64,000 nt of DNA from Macquaria australasica. Its lineage: Eukaryota; Chordata; Actinopteri; Centrarchiformes; Percichthyidae. Position 1 is the stretch's first letter. Every line of letters starts with the position of its first letter. A program made the position numbers and the translations under genes. Positions 1 through 12,127 of this stretch are shown piece after piece. The stretch spans positions 1,667,001 to 1,731,000 of the forward strand of contig SEMN01000045.1 of NCBI GenBank assembly GCA_005408345.1, written 5' to 3'. Under the pieces are notes generated by a model. It saw nothing but the letters and a program-made list of their open reading frames with translations, was not told the origin of the DNA and made no database searches.

Positions 1-363
1 CAAACACGTCCACCTTTCCCTCTCTAACCTCCGTGGCTCTATCCTCATCCCGGGCCTAATCCACACTGCGCTAATCTGGTTAACTAGAGCTGTTTCTGAA
101 ATGAACTAAAGCCTAATCTAATTCCCACTTAGCACTAATTAAGAGATTATTGACCCCACATCCTATTATCATAATCATTGAGCTTTGGCGAACGGTCAAA
201 CAGAAACAAAAAGGAGTCAATAAAACGACAGCAGCAGTCCAGAATCAGACGCCAGCACCGGTGTACTGTTAGAGATTCTGTGTGTGACAACACAACACTC
301 ACTCAGATAAGATGCAGAGATACTCTGAGGGAAGAATTGTGAGGTTCCTGTATCTGCCTTTGA

Positions 364-398
<35 letters not shown>

Positions 399-536
399 CA
401 CCTTAAGCCTTTTACTGTCCAGAATGTCAGCAGCCATCTCCAGCACCGCGGCCTGTCACACAGAGTGAGAGAGAGAAAGTGCGAGTGTGTGTGTGAAGTG
501 TGTATATGTGAAGTCTGTGTGTCTGTGTCTGTGTGT

Positions 537-595
<59 letters not shown>

Positions 596-697
596 GCTGA
601 GGTACGGAGACATGCAGGAGGGAGGGGTGTCCTTGAAAGAGGACAGAGGTGTTCAGCTGGATCTAATGTGACGGAGGAAACAACTGGAGCATATTCA

Positions 698-742
<45 letters not shown>

Positions 743-748
743 ACTCAC

Positions 749-779
<31 letters not shown>

Positions 780-1944
780 GACACCACTGTTGCATCAATA
801 ACATTCCTTTCCAGGAAGAAAAACAAAACATTTGTTGGGATAAATTCACATGAATCCACAATCCGTCCGACTAAATCCGTTTGTCCCGTTCAACCCTCCA
901 CAGGCCAGCCTTTTATATCACCAGTATAGGAATGGGCTCGAGAGCGGGGCCGAGCCCCAGCCTGGCTCTCTGCAATGGGCCTCAGCATCATTATCATCAG
1001 CAGCGGGCCCTCTCAGATGCGCCAGCACAAGATCAAAGGAAAGCCTCTCAATCTTCTCCCCTCACTGAGGCAGCACAGAGCTGCTCTATAACTGGCATCT
1101 TGGTCCTGCAATAATCCTCCCATTGATCTACTTCACAGAGTTCAGTCTGCGCTGAGGCTTCTGGGTTGAGGGTTAAAGATGCCGAGGAATGTCTGTCAGA
1201 GTTTGCAGCACTGGGTGCCAGATCTTATTAAGCCATACGCTGGCCGAGCCGTGCTTTACAGTGTCCTTTTTTTCTTGCAACTTGTTTTCAAGGTGCTTTG
1301 CTTATATGAGGTAATGTTAATGTTTCATGAGGGCTTCTAGCATTTGCATATATTCTACCCAGATCATCATTTAGGCTTTCGTAAAGGATACAAAAATAGG
1401 TTATGTATTTAGCACAAGCAATTAAAAAGCATATCCGCTGCAACATGTAGGCATGGAATAGGGGGGCAAATTAATTCACCTTATTTTCTAGTTCCTTCCT
1501 TTCCTTTGAAGTCCATGAGTGGGAAGTTAGACTGTAAGGCAGAAGGAGAGGGTGGAGAGGGTGGAGGGTGAGGATGAATACAGGGAACAATAGACCAGAG
1601 AGCCATTACCTCAGCTCTGCCACTGGTCCTCCCTCTTCTCAACGTCTCCATCTACTGGCGGCTTGACGAACCGCCGGCTTGTCTTGGATGGTTCTGCTGA
1701 CTGGCACTGCTGAGTTGACAACATGGAAGTCTGTTGTAACTCAATAAACACATAAAAAAAAGATAAAGTAGTTGCATTTCATATCACTTACCACCAAAAG
1801 TTTGAAGCTTGTCAAAGATTTAGCCTATGTAAACACATTTCTAGGGACAAGTGGAGCAGCTGTGTGCAAATCCACACATCTTGGAAGGAACATTAGTCCT
1901 GAATCTGCATGTTATCATATGGCTTCAAAATACGTGTCAGGAAG
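1..1944. other. Intergenic DNA with microsatellite block
   Basis: I see no supportable gene here. Positions 364-396 are an (AC)n tract, 541-590 a (GA)n tract, 700-740 a (CT)n tract and 743-779 another (AC)n tract. All open frames across these are low-complexity Ser/Leu/His/Thr or Arg/Glu translations and are not coding. The remainder (780-1944) is single-copy-looking sequence without recognisable coding signals. It could contain distal regulatory DNA, which the sequence alone does not show. Confidence 0.7.
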
Positions 1945-1949
1945 GAAAA

Positions 1950-2392
1950 GTTGGACATTTTTGGGAATATGTTTATTCGCTTGCTTGCAGTAAGTAAGAT
2001 CGATACCATTCTCTTGTCTGTAAGCTCGGCTTAGCATAAAGACTGGAAGCAGGGGGAAGTCACTGCACTTGTCTAGGAAATAGTCCAGCACAAAGAAATC
2101 CCGATAAAACCACAGCTCCTTGCTTTTACACTTCACATACATTGTACATATTAAACAAAGAAGATATAACATGTTATTGAGTGAGTTTTAGCAGTTCTGG
2201 TGGTAGAATAATTTTACCTATGGACATAGCCAGGCTAGCAATCAATCTTTATGCTAAGGTAAGCTAACCGGCTACTGGCTGTAGCTTCATATGTATCTTA
2301 CGGAGGTGAGAGTGGTATCAATCTTCTCATCTAACTCTTGGCAAGAAAGTGAATAAGCGAATTCCCCAAAATGTCAAACTATTACTTTAATA
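1950..2392. mobile_element. Non-autonomous DNA transposon with long inverted ends
   Basis: The left end (from about 1950) and the reverse complement of the right end (to about 2392) are the same sequence over roughly 150 bases. Shared landmarks are an ACATTTTGGGAA-like start, a TTATTCGC step, a GATCGATACCA/GATTGATACCA segment, and a TTAGCATAAAGACTGG / TTAGCATAAAGATTG segment. Nothing coding lies between. The same family recurs at 35793-36215 and 56642-57285. I do not name the superfamily because I could not fix a clean target-site duplication for this copy. Confidence 0.7.
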
Positions 2393-2674
2393 TTTACTTT
2401 CTTCTATAGTGCTAAAAAGTACAGTATTAAATTTAAAAGACTTAGGTCAGAGTGAGGCAGGCGCTAGTGCTACAGAAACCAGTGTGTGAGAGAAATAACG
2501 AGTTACAAAGACTGAGCAAGAATGTGGTTCAGGCTGAAGAGGCATGTGGTTTGGTCAGCGTGTATTAATGTGAATTTTATTTTATTCACAGCCAACTGTC
2601 AATGTGTACATGTTGGATGAGACTTATCGCATGAGTTTTTTGCCTCATAAACACTATAAACACTCACAGGCCAA

Positions 2675-2707
<33 letters not shown>

Positions 2708-4188
2708 ACTCACAAGCCTCCGTCTTAACCGCACGATTTTTCCAAGCTTGGCGAAATGCATTGATAAGCAAGTGCACGCATACACTCTCACACACACACA
2801 TACACTGCAGTGTGTGAAATTGGGTCAGCAGTGGAGAGTGGGCTTTAATGCTGAGCACATACGCTCTCTAAAACTGATCTGCATATTCATGTGGGTGGCT
2901 ATCAAAATGACACACACACAAGCAGACGCGCACAGATACATGCACGCACATAAATAAGTACATGCCATGTACACATTGGCCTAAACTTACCCATCCCACA
3001 CACGTGCCCACATGCACACATACATGCAAATGCACACACACACACACAACAAAGCACAAAAAAACCCTGAATCTCATGGATATTGCAATCGTCAAGGAGC
3101 CACAGGGGGCATTTATGTTCTACTCATTCTAATTCTGTGGCTAAAAATGAGCTTCTTCCTCTGCAAGCTGTACCGTGTCAATCATTTTTTTCCTCTTCCT
3201 TTCACTTCTCTTCCTCTATTCCCCTCTTTCTCCCGCTGGCAAAAGCAGAGACCATCTTTCAGAGCAAAGTGAGGTCCGGCTGATGCTGGCTGCCCAGCAG
3301 AACAGCTCTCATTAGTTCAGAACTTGGGAGTGAGTCGCAACATTGTCAAAAGTCTTAGAAGCGCTCTCGCACTCCTCCGAAAAGATATTCACGCACCAAA
3401 AACGGAAAAGGGGAAAAAAGAAATCACCAACACCAGGAATCATTCTGCTGCTGAGCTTAGACGAGAGTTGGAGAAAGAGAGACGAGTGTGAAAGAAAGGT
3501 GTGAAAGAAAGGGTGCAAGGGAAGACGGGGAGAAAGATGGAGAGAGGGAGAGGGATGGAGGTCTCTCCCTAAGGATATACTTGTCAAAAACCCCTACTTT
3601 GCGTTTCTGACTTTTTCAGCGATGAACAACAGTTTTCTCTGACAAAGCATTTTCCTGCTTATTTGCAGACGGAGGGAGGAGACGGGGCTCAAGTTGGAAC
3701 GTGAGAAACTGAAAGGATGTAACAAAGGATTCAGAGCCAGTAAGCAGATAGCTCTGAAGGCCGCTAGGGGCCGGGGAGAGGAGGGGGAAGGGTGGAGGGA
3801 AGGGGTGGTGGTGGTGTCTTTTGAAGAGAGAGATGGTAGGGGAAAGAGAAAGGAGGAGAAGGAGAGAATGAGACAGAGAGCGAGAGTGTGTCTCCTGTGT
3901 ATGTGTTTGGGGACCCACACAGTGAGGCCTGGGCATGTGATTTATTTCAGAATACTAATGTCTCTTTGATCTCCTCTGCTTAAAAAAAAACACCCTGCTG
4001 GGACCGTGGGCACACACACACACACACACACACATACACACACTCCAACACATGCACACAGATGCATACATGTATTTATATACACGCTTGCACACACCCG
4101 TACATACCTGCGAGCACACACACCCACATTAATATTGTTGTGTCCCCTCGCCTGACTGCTGAGCAGGGCTCATTTATGCACACACACT

Positions 4189-4251
<63 letters not shown>

Positions 4252-7200
4252 CAGGGCGTCTAATCTACGTTAACTATCATCAAATCCATAGAGATCCAAT
4301 TACAAAGATAGAGGGATATTTGTTTTTCTCTGTGCATCCTAAAAGACTAATTAAATTTTCATGTAAAGATGAAATTATTTGATACAACACAAACGTCTTT
4401 TCATTTTTTATAATTGTAATTTAATATGTTGTAATTGGGGATCCTGTGACTATTTCTGCCAATTTCAGCTGTATTTCTAGGCCTGTTATCCTGTACAACG
4501 ACTAAATCGCAGTCAGAAAAAACAAAACACCCAGAATGGTGACGTACGCTATTTACCTTTCCTTCTTGTATCATTCCATCATTATCCCAAGTCGGGGGCA
4601 TGGGGGCTAGAGCGTATCCCAGAATGCACTGGGCAGAAGGCAGTTAATCAAAGAGGCTACCAAGAACAAAGGCAAACAAATACTCCACCTCAAATGGAGA
4701 TGTTTCAGACCTCTCCCTGACCCCAATAAAGAAAGAAGAAACTGCATTATATCACGTCAGCACGCTAACATGCTCAGAGTGACAAAGCTAACGTGCTGAT
4801 GTTCGCAGGCGTAATGTTTACCACATTCACCATCTTAATTTAGCATGCTAGCATGCTAATATTTGCTAATTAGCACTATACTAGATACTATATAGACATA
4901 TCACTTAAAACTACAAATGTCAACCTCATGGTGGCGCTATTGGAAAGGTCGGGATCACCAAAGTCATTAGGATACATCGTCTGGGGATAATGAATGTATG
5001 TATGTATATATTTCAGTCTGGACCAAAGTGGTGGACCAACAGACCGACATTACCATCACGCTGCTAATGTGGCTAAAAAGTAATAGCTTGTAAGAAACTA
5101 CTTTTCTCACCCAATACGCCTACTGCTGGCCTTTTTTACACTGCTACATGTCTTCACTTCATGATGTTTTGTACATCCTGTTTTTTTTAAATTACAGTAA
5201 GGTTACTGAGGTCATATTTTCAGGCAGTCTTGGTTGTCCTATTTCAGTTATTGATTTCCTACATATCCGAAAGTGAGCTTGGATAAACCCCAGCTGTTAA
5301 CTGCTAACTATATACAGTATATGTGTATTTGTACAATTGTTCGCTTGATAAACTGGTATCTCAGTCTCTTCTATAACAAATTCTTGTAAAATTAAAATAC
5401 ATTGTAAAATGGCAGCTCTGGAAAGAAGCTGTTATTCTCTTGATTCTGTGTAAGGCACAGCTGGATATGGTTTTATTTTTCTTGTGAGCATCTCCTGTGC
5501 TTCCACTGATCACCTGCTCTCTCTCTCTCGCTGCTTTCTCCTGGGTCTCCCGGCGAGCCGCTTGAAGCAAACTCCACAGCTGTGGCGTACCGGAGCAATC
5601 AGAAGACAAGTCAGCGTCTCATACAAAAGACTGTCTGTGTTTCCAGTGTCGAGTTCCAGATGATGGAACGACATTGTCCTGTGTGGTACTGCAGTCCTGG
5701 GCAAAAATCCTATTGGATTGTGGGATACTTTTACTAGTGAAACTGTGCAAATTGCATTTAAAAACATTTTTTATTGTGGTTTCCTGTTTAAGTAGTTGTT
5801 GGTTTGTACAATAAATGTGTTTACTCAGTAACTTCTCCTGGTGTGCTGTCTGTTCTCTTACTGAGATGCTCTACCAAGGGAAAAATAGCAGCATTCTTGA
5901 AGGGCATTGTCCTGTTGCATCTGATACCAAAACCTGACATTTACTGTTGGTTGTGAAACTGCGGCTAGGTTGGAAATAACTTGATGTTGCATAAGTTTGG
6001 ACAGTTATCTGCAGCAATGACAAAAATACACCACCAAACACAATAGACCCAGAAACGGATGGTGCAATGTGAGTTGAAGTGTTTTAGAATGTATTTTCTT
6101 TCAACACTTACTGTCTGTTCATACTGTTCAGGCTTGAAATAGGCGGAGGTTAGTCTATAGCTTCCCTCCTCCTGCAAGCCCCTAGTCTCAGTTGATACAT
6201 GGAATCTGTCAGAAACTCCAGCTCCTCCCTGATGAACACCTCCAGCAGCAGCCTCAGGGACGTTAGTGCATGCAGCTGCTGGCCCGGCTCTTCTGGGTTT
6301 TTCTATATACCCTCCTCTTCACAGCAGACAGCAGGTATAGCAGCTTGGTGATGCCACCTCTCATAAGGGGCTGCCTCAGGGTGGCAGGATGCACCGACTC
6401 CAGCAGGTTATGGAATCAGATATGGTTATACATTAGGTGATCTGACGTAGACCCCAGCAGCTAGGGGCCTCTTAAAAACAAAATATCAAGTATTATAAGG
6501 GTAATAATAATAAGTTTCATAATTCTTGAAATATTTATTTAAAGCAGCTATAATCAATATTTTCATATCAACAACAGATCAAATGACTATAAGGGGGGTT
6601 GCGCATAGTGACGAACCTGAGAAGAATCACCAACTCTGTAGTCCCCCTCAGCTCTACTGAGCATTTTTGCATCTTTTAGCTCAATGTTTTAGCTCAATAT
6701 CAGAGATTTGGGTGTATTATGCTAGTAGCTAATGTAGCCTCTAGTCGCTAGCCTCAAACAGAGATGAGGAGCGGGTTACAGATGGTCTGGTAAGCTCACT
6801 TCGTTTTAACTCCACCCTCAGATTTTTTTTCATTTTCAAACTTGTAGTCTTCTGCCCCAGTCGCTTATCAGATTTCACACAGCCCCATCTGGAGCCACAA
6901 AAAGGCCTCTTTTCACATGTGCAGTTGTGACTACCCACAAACTACAAACTGACTGATATTTCGATATGTAAAATCTGTGGCGTTCTCCTTTAATACAGGT
7001 TAAAAGCTTTACCCAAATTACAAAAACAAATCTCAAAACCTGGGAAGATAAAACCAAAACGATCTGAAACCATCTGCATGACTAGACACCAAAAGAGGTT
7101 AGAGAAGATAAAGCTGGTTTTTGTTTTTATTTGGGTGCACTGATATTGCGATGTCAAACATCCATCCTCTTCCACCCCTCCACTACTCAATTTTGTCAAT

Positions 7201-8115
7201 CATGCAGCCTCAGCTGCAGTGTTCATCAGCCAGCCTTTAATGTTTGCAGCTACATCATCAGCAACAGTATAGATGTATATTGTGGTTGGATTTAAAAAGG
7301 ACCAGGTGTGAAATTTCGGGGGCCAATACTTGTCTTTGCATTGGCCCCAGAAATGATTAATTCTGCCCCTGTATGAAGTTGAGAGGTTCCCTCTAACACA
7401 CCCACGTGCTCAGCTCGACAGAACGCTTGGAAACTCTGAAAAATGCATTAATCAGCTCCTGCAGTTTCCTGAGAAAGGTGGCAGTTCAACACACTGGTCC
7501 TGGAGTCATCCTGAAAAAGTTGGTACCGTACAGCAGTTGCTTTGCTGCTTGGAGCTGCAACCCTCCTCTCTGGGTCAAACAAGCCCTGACACCACTCCTG
7601 GACAAGCAGGTGTAGGACAGCAGGCTTCACCCAAATATGTCCTGAACCCCACAGGCTTGTTAAGGATTTCTGCAGGAAAACTGCAGCCAGCTTATGCTAC
7701 TGAAGCCAAGCTGCTCTGTGTGACAGCTGAAAGCAGCCACCTAACACAGAGAGACTAGTCTGAAACTGTGGATACATCCCACTGGACCCAGGTGTAACCA
7801 GAACAATTTACACTCATGTCTCATGGCGCTGCAGGCCTCCTGGTAAACAAGAAACAGATATATAATATATAACAACTTTATAATATCTCACCAGTACGAA
7901 CTTAAGTCATTTTTCCACCATCAGCACACCTCTGTCGTCCATAAACCACCACCAGCAGCAGCCACAAACTAGCGTTTCTACAGCCATCTTGTGGCCGCTC
8001 TGTTGATAGCACTGAAGAGGGTGGAGCTAAACTTGAGGACTTGTTGGTTGAACTTGTTGAACTTGTCCTGCTTTTTTTCCGCCTTCCCTGTTTTCTATCA
8101 GGGCGGAAGGCCAAC
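2393..8115. other. Intergenic DNA with dispersed repeats
   Basis: No gene is supportable. (AC)n tracts lie at 2681-2706, 4012-4034 and 4192-4250. A repeat rich in GCTAACATGCTAA-like words occupies about 4750-5070. It includes a CAACCTCATGGTGGCGC segment that recurs in intron 4 of the 17219-26655 gene (near 22760). Positions 6545-6790 resemble a segment of the duplicated intron unit near 24600-24750, so this is another dispersed repeat. The last stretch before 8116 probably includes the 5' leader of the next gene: a pyrimidine-rich TTTTCTATCAG precedes the start codon by about 15 bases and could be a splice acceptor. Confidence 0.6.
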
Positions 8116-11100
8116 ATGGTTCTTAAGGAGCTGGCGGTCCGTCTCAACGACAGGGAGTATACGAACTGGCTGAAAGCAGGACGGTGTCTGCTCATACTGA
8201 AGGACGGCCTGCACCCCTTCATCACCCGCGAAATGAGAGCTTTCCACGGAGACCTGCTCAATCAGAACACTCTGCTCCGGAAACCGTGCGAGACTTCTTC
8301 ATGCAGACCGAGAGGGAATAAGGTCAGTCTGTAAATTCTGCTAGGCCTATGTCTTAATGTAGTTCTTGTTGGCACTTGTAGTTAAATGTGGCGGTGAATC
8401 TCCTGTGGTATCCTATATAGGAGCTTACTGTGATACTCAGTTATGAGTTTACTGCGATTATCTTCAACCATTATATGTCCCAGTTGTTCTCACTGTAACT
8501 TGTTGTCCAGCTTTCCTCACCATGCAGGGTGTGTTCAGAGTGGCAGACAGTGATCCTGAGACACCACAGACTGCAGTCCGGTGCCACAGTCAACTGGGAC
8601 AACTGTTTCCCTCCCCACTGGAGAAGAGACCACTGGGAAGTGGCCAAGGTGGGTCTACACACCACACCACACCACTCCACACACACTCACTTAACTTAAA
8701 TCTGCTAGGACTAGCATTTAATATCATCATTATGTATGACACAGTAGAATAGTTGTCATAAACAAATGAGAGCGACTGCTGAAAAATCACAGCTGTTGCT
8801 CCAGCTTAAACCCAGCCAGCAGACATTATGTGGCTTTATGGGAAATGTGGAGTGAGTCTGTCATCTCACCATAGTCTCATTGTTTAGAGCAGTTATTCAC
8901 AACCAGGGAACAGAGAAAAGAAGAAAAATGAATAAAAGAAGATGTAGAAAGAAAAAAAAAAGTTTAGAAGGAAATTAAACACACATCAATATGAGGCTGA
9001 TCTTTAGTATGTTTAGTTAGGGCAACTAATGATCATTATCGATTAATCTGACGATTGTTTTCTCTGTTCACCAATTAACCGTTTTTGTCTGTAACATGTC
9101 CCGAAAAAGGTATAATATCAAGGTTCGTACAAAGTCTTGAAAGTGTGGAAAATGCTTAATTTGAACCGTTATGTTTTCAAGGTTAGGAATATGCTGAATT
9201 CAAATATACTCCTTGAAAAATGCTTGATTTTCAGCATAATCTGGTGTTTCATCATCTACAAAATCACTCATGTAAACCAAAAATCTTTTAATGAAACGAT
9301 CCCGTTGTCTCCTGGCATTTATAGTAACAATTTAGATGTGATGATAAATGCTTCCAGAGTCTGGACATTTTTGGTTTAGGTACCTTGCAAGTGCTTGAAA
9401 AGTGCTTGAATTTAACTTAAAAAGCTGTACGAACCCTGTAATATTTCCCACAGCCCAAGTTGATCTGTTTTGAATTCCTTGTTTTATTCAAATAGCAGTC
9501 CAAAACCAAAAGAAAAGCATAAAATCCTGACATTCGGGGAGACGGATCAAGCACATTTTTGGCCTCTTTGCCTGAAAAATGAATACAACGATTAGCTGAT
9601 TATCAAAATAGTTTGCGTTTCATTTTCTGTTTATCAACTAATCGATTAACTGATTAATCGTTGCAGCTCTATATTTAGCGCATGCCACATGGCCGCAACA
9701 GTCGCCGGTTCGATTCCAGCCAGTGACCTTTGTTGCATGTCATACGGTACCATAACGAATCTGACAATTATTTTTAAAAAAAATGACGTGTTTTAGAAAT
9801 GTCACACGTGGACCTCGCATTGATGTTCAGTAGTTTTAGCACATAGAAAGATTTGTGATCTATCACATATAAGAAATTAATTAAATCAATTAATAGAGGA
9901 AATAATCAGTAATCAATATTGAAAATAATCATTGGTTGCTTGTTAAAACAACTGAAGCTCCATTTGGTCAAATGATCTTGTCACACGGTCAAGTGACGTC
10001 AAAAGTACTACATTTACATTATATCACCCAGTGGAAGCATTTTTGGCATTTTTGACATGAAAAATATTACAGACTGAAACGTTCTCAAAAGGATTTGAAG
10101 ATTCAGCTGAATGTGTCTGTCTAATGAAGGTCTCTCTGTGTCTCTCTGTAGGCCTACATGCCACGGGGTCAGGGGAAAGTGAAGGGGGCAGATCAGTGCG
10201 ATGCCTCTGCTCTGCTCAACCTAATCAACTACTGTAGTCGCTTCCAGTCTATGGATCCAAAATTTGTGAGAGAGGTAACAATGGGCATGCTATGCTGCTT
10301 TTGGTTGGTCATTGTCAGGTTGTTCAGTCAGAAAATTATTACATGACCAAGCCCTTATATTCCAGGGGACAGATGCTTAAAACTTTGCAGGTTCAAGACT
10401 AAAACTGAAATATGTGTACACTCTTTTCAGATTCATGAGCCGTGCGTATGCGAGCTCCTCGCAACAGAATATTCACACTGAATATGTGCGCACATTCCTA
10501 ACACTGTGTGCATAATGTGTCTGTCTGCTTCATCAGTCTCGTCTGTCAACTATCTGCCTGTATCATTGGCGATAAAGCTGTATCTCAATCACTGTCATTA
10601 AATGTCAGGGGAGGTAAACAGTAATAACCTAGATTATAACACTCGTTTTTAAAGAGACAGAAAAGCAGAATGAATAAAAAGAATAATGAAACACTGGATT
10701 TTTGATGATGATGTTCTGTAATGTGTGTGTGTGTGTGTTTCCAGGTGATCCATTACAGGAATGAGTTGATGCATTCTTGTGAGTTACATGTGAAGGATGA
10801 ATGGATGAGGCACTATCAGACTGCCCTGAAAAGCCTCGTGCGGCAGTTCAGCCACGTACAAGAGATGGCAGCAGCTGGACGGCAGATAGAGGAGGTGAGC
10901 GTGTTTGTCTGCTGCAGCAGCAACACACTATGTCCAGTGTTTGGAAGCTCTCAGGTCCCAGCTGCATTAGTGTTGTGGTGTGTCACAGTTTTGTGTGCGT
11001 TTTGTCTGTCCAGATGCTGTCCGTTGATTTGTCAATATCTGTCTCTGGTTGGGACCGTATGGACTCTGCTGACCTGGATGGATTAGAGTGTGATTCTGTC

Positions 11101-12127
11101 AGCCAGTGGAAGACCAGCGCAGACTTAATCAGCCAATGGGAGGCTGAGTTGCTACAAGAGAGGCTGCAGGAGTTGCTGCATCCTGCTGCTGATGATGATG
11201 TTGATGCTGCTGCAAAGACACAGGTGCGGAGAACAAAATACAGATGTCCATGTGGTGTACTTGCACATAATACATATAAAGTAAGATGCTGCATGTGTGG
11301 CGGCTGATACTCTCTCTTGCGTTGTGTTGTAATTAAAGACAGGCACCAATCTCTCACTTTTAGGCTCCAACCCAGCCGTTTATTCTGTTAACACAGATCA
11401 CGGTCAGTTTCCCACAGTTTCACTTATCAAGGAATTACTAAAATAAATAAATAAATTATGTTCATGTCTGTTGGTTAGCCATATTAGCGCGTAGCTTCCA
11501 CACAAGGTTAGCTCGCAAAGTCACGGACAAACACTCATTAAACAGAACAAAACTCCTCACAAAACGTCTAACAATGTATTTTAAGCATCACACAAGTGTT
11601 TACCACAAACAACTAGTATTTTTAACCAACAGAGAAAGAAAAATACAATATTTTCGCGGAGCTCGTAACAGTGTGACTTACCCCGGGGACAGCGTACAGC
11701 AGAGTGGCAACACGAGGCGGGCTGCACCCCACAAGTACACAGGGGTCCCACTAGGGGGCGCTCTAACCATACAACCGTCCCCATGGATTACAAATTCCGA
11801 ACAATATTAAAAATAAAACAGGAAAATAATAACAAATCAATATTAAATAAAGGCAAATGATGAAAATTAATTACGACTGATGGAATATAAGGATAAATAA
11901 GAGAAAATAGTGAAAAATGATGGTAAAATAATGATAAATAATGGAAAATAATGATGAGGGAAGGCAAGTGGAATCGTTAACCCTGCTACACATGACTTCA
12001 ACCGTCTCTTCCTTAGGACGCTGAGCAGATGAAGAGGCTGGGTGGTTTCCTGCAGGCCAACAGAGATCTGGGCGAGAGGTTTTCTGCAGAGCTCCAAGCC
12101 ATCAACTCACTGCAGGCCAGAGAATAA
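8116..12127 (+). CDS. cxorf38: CXorf38 homologue (uncharacterised, DUF4559-type protein)
   Basis: Six exons: 8116-8322, 8511-8648, 10152-10274, 10745-10894, 11014-11223 and 12017-12127 (stop TAA). All introns are phase 0 with GT/AG ends. The product is 312 residues, close to human CXorf38 (about 319). Seen: an N-terminal start MVLKELAVRLN; a CxxC pair (Cys74/Cys77) followed by SEW, a His pair and DNC, which may bind a metal; the segment WEVAKAYMPRGQ spanning exons 2-3; and YRNELMH at residues 160-166, giving Arg161-x4-His166. The C-terminal third is acidic and helical with EAELLQERLQELL. The biochemical role of this family is unknown to me. The R-x4-H spacing resembles the HEPN RNase motif (inference). 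The start was chosen because it aligns with the mammalian N-terminus. A polyadenylation signal AATAAA lies at 12721. Introns hold several transposon remnants. The next gene is its paralogue. Confidence 0.9.
9010..9672. mobile_element. MITE-like repeat in cxorf38 intron 2, interrupted by another element
   Basis: The left part (GGGCAACTAATGATCATTATCGATTAATC, given here only as a description of 9018 onward) and the right part near 9620-9668 (CTAATCGATTAACTGATTAATCG, then TTGCAGCTCTA) are inverted versions of the same AT-rich end. This is a common arrangement of short fish DNA transposons. A second element at 9119-9438 sits inside it. A related fragment lies at 60855-61130 near the end of the window. 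I could not identify an unambiguous target duplication. Confidence 0.55.
9119..9438. mobile_element. Nested short DNA transposon with 12-13 bp inverted ends
   Basis: The element begins CAAGGTTCGTACA and ends TGTACGAACCCTG, an inverted pair with one mismatch. TAATAT flanks it directly on both sides (9113-9118 and 9439-9444), consistent with a partly preserved target duplication. The interior repeats phrases like GTGCTTGAAAA and contains no gene. It interrupts the larger repeat at 9010-9672. Confidence 0.65.
9676..9748 (+). repeat. tRNA-derived SINE fragment
   Basis: A B-box-like GGTTCGATTCC at about 9708 is followed by AGCCAGTGACCTTTGTTGCATGTCAT. This tail is familiar from tRNA-derived short repeats of fish genomes. 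No complete cloverleaf is present, so it is not a functional tRNA gene. Confidence 0.5.

Noticed and set aside
299..853. Several 60-120 codon frames on both strands
   Set aside because: They translate CA, GA and CT microsatellites into Ser/Leu, His/Thr or Arg/Glu runs; no splice context or family match.
3594..3969. Overlapping frames on both strands around a purine-rich tract
   Set aside because: Low-complexity Gly/Glu/Arg or Ser/Pro/Leu translation with no splice support.
9676..9748. A possible tRNA gene from its GGTTCGATTCC box
   Set aside because: No pairing acceptor or anticodon stems; the tail matches a tRNA-derived SINE.
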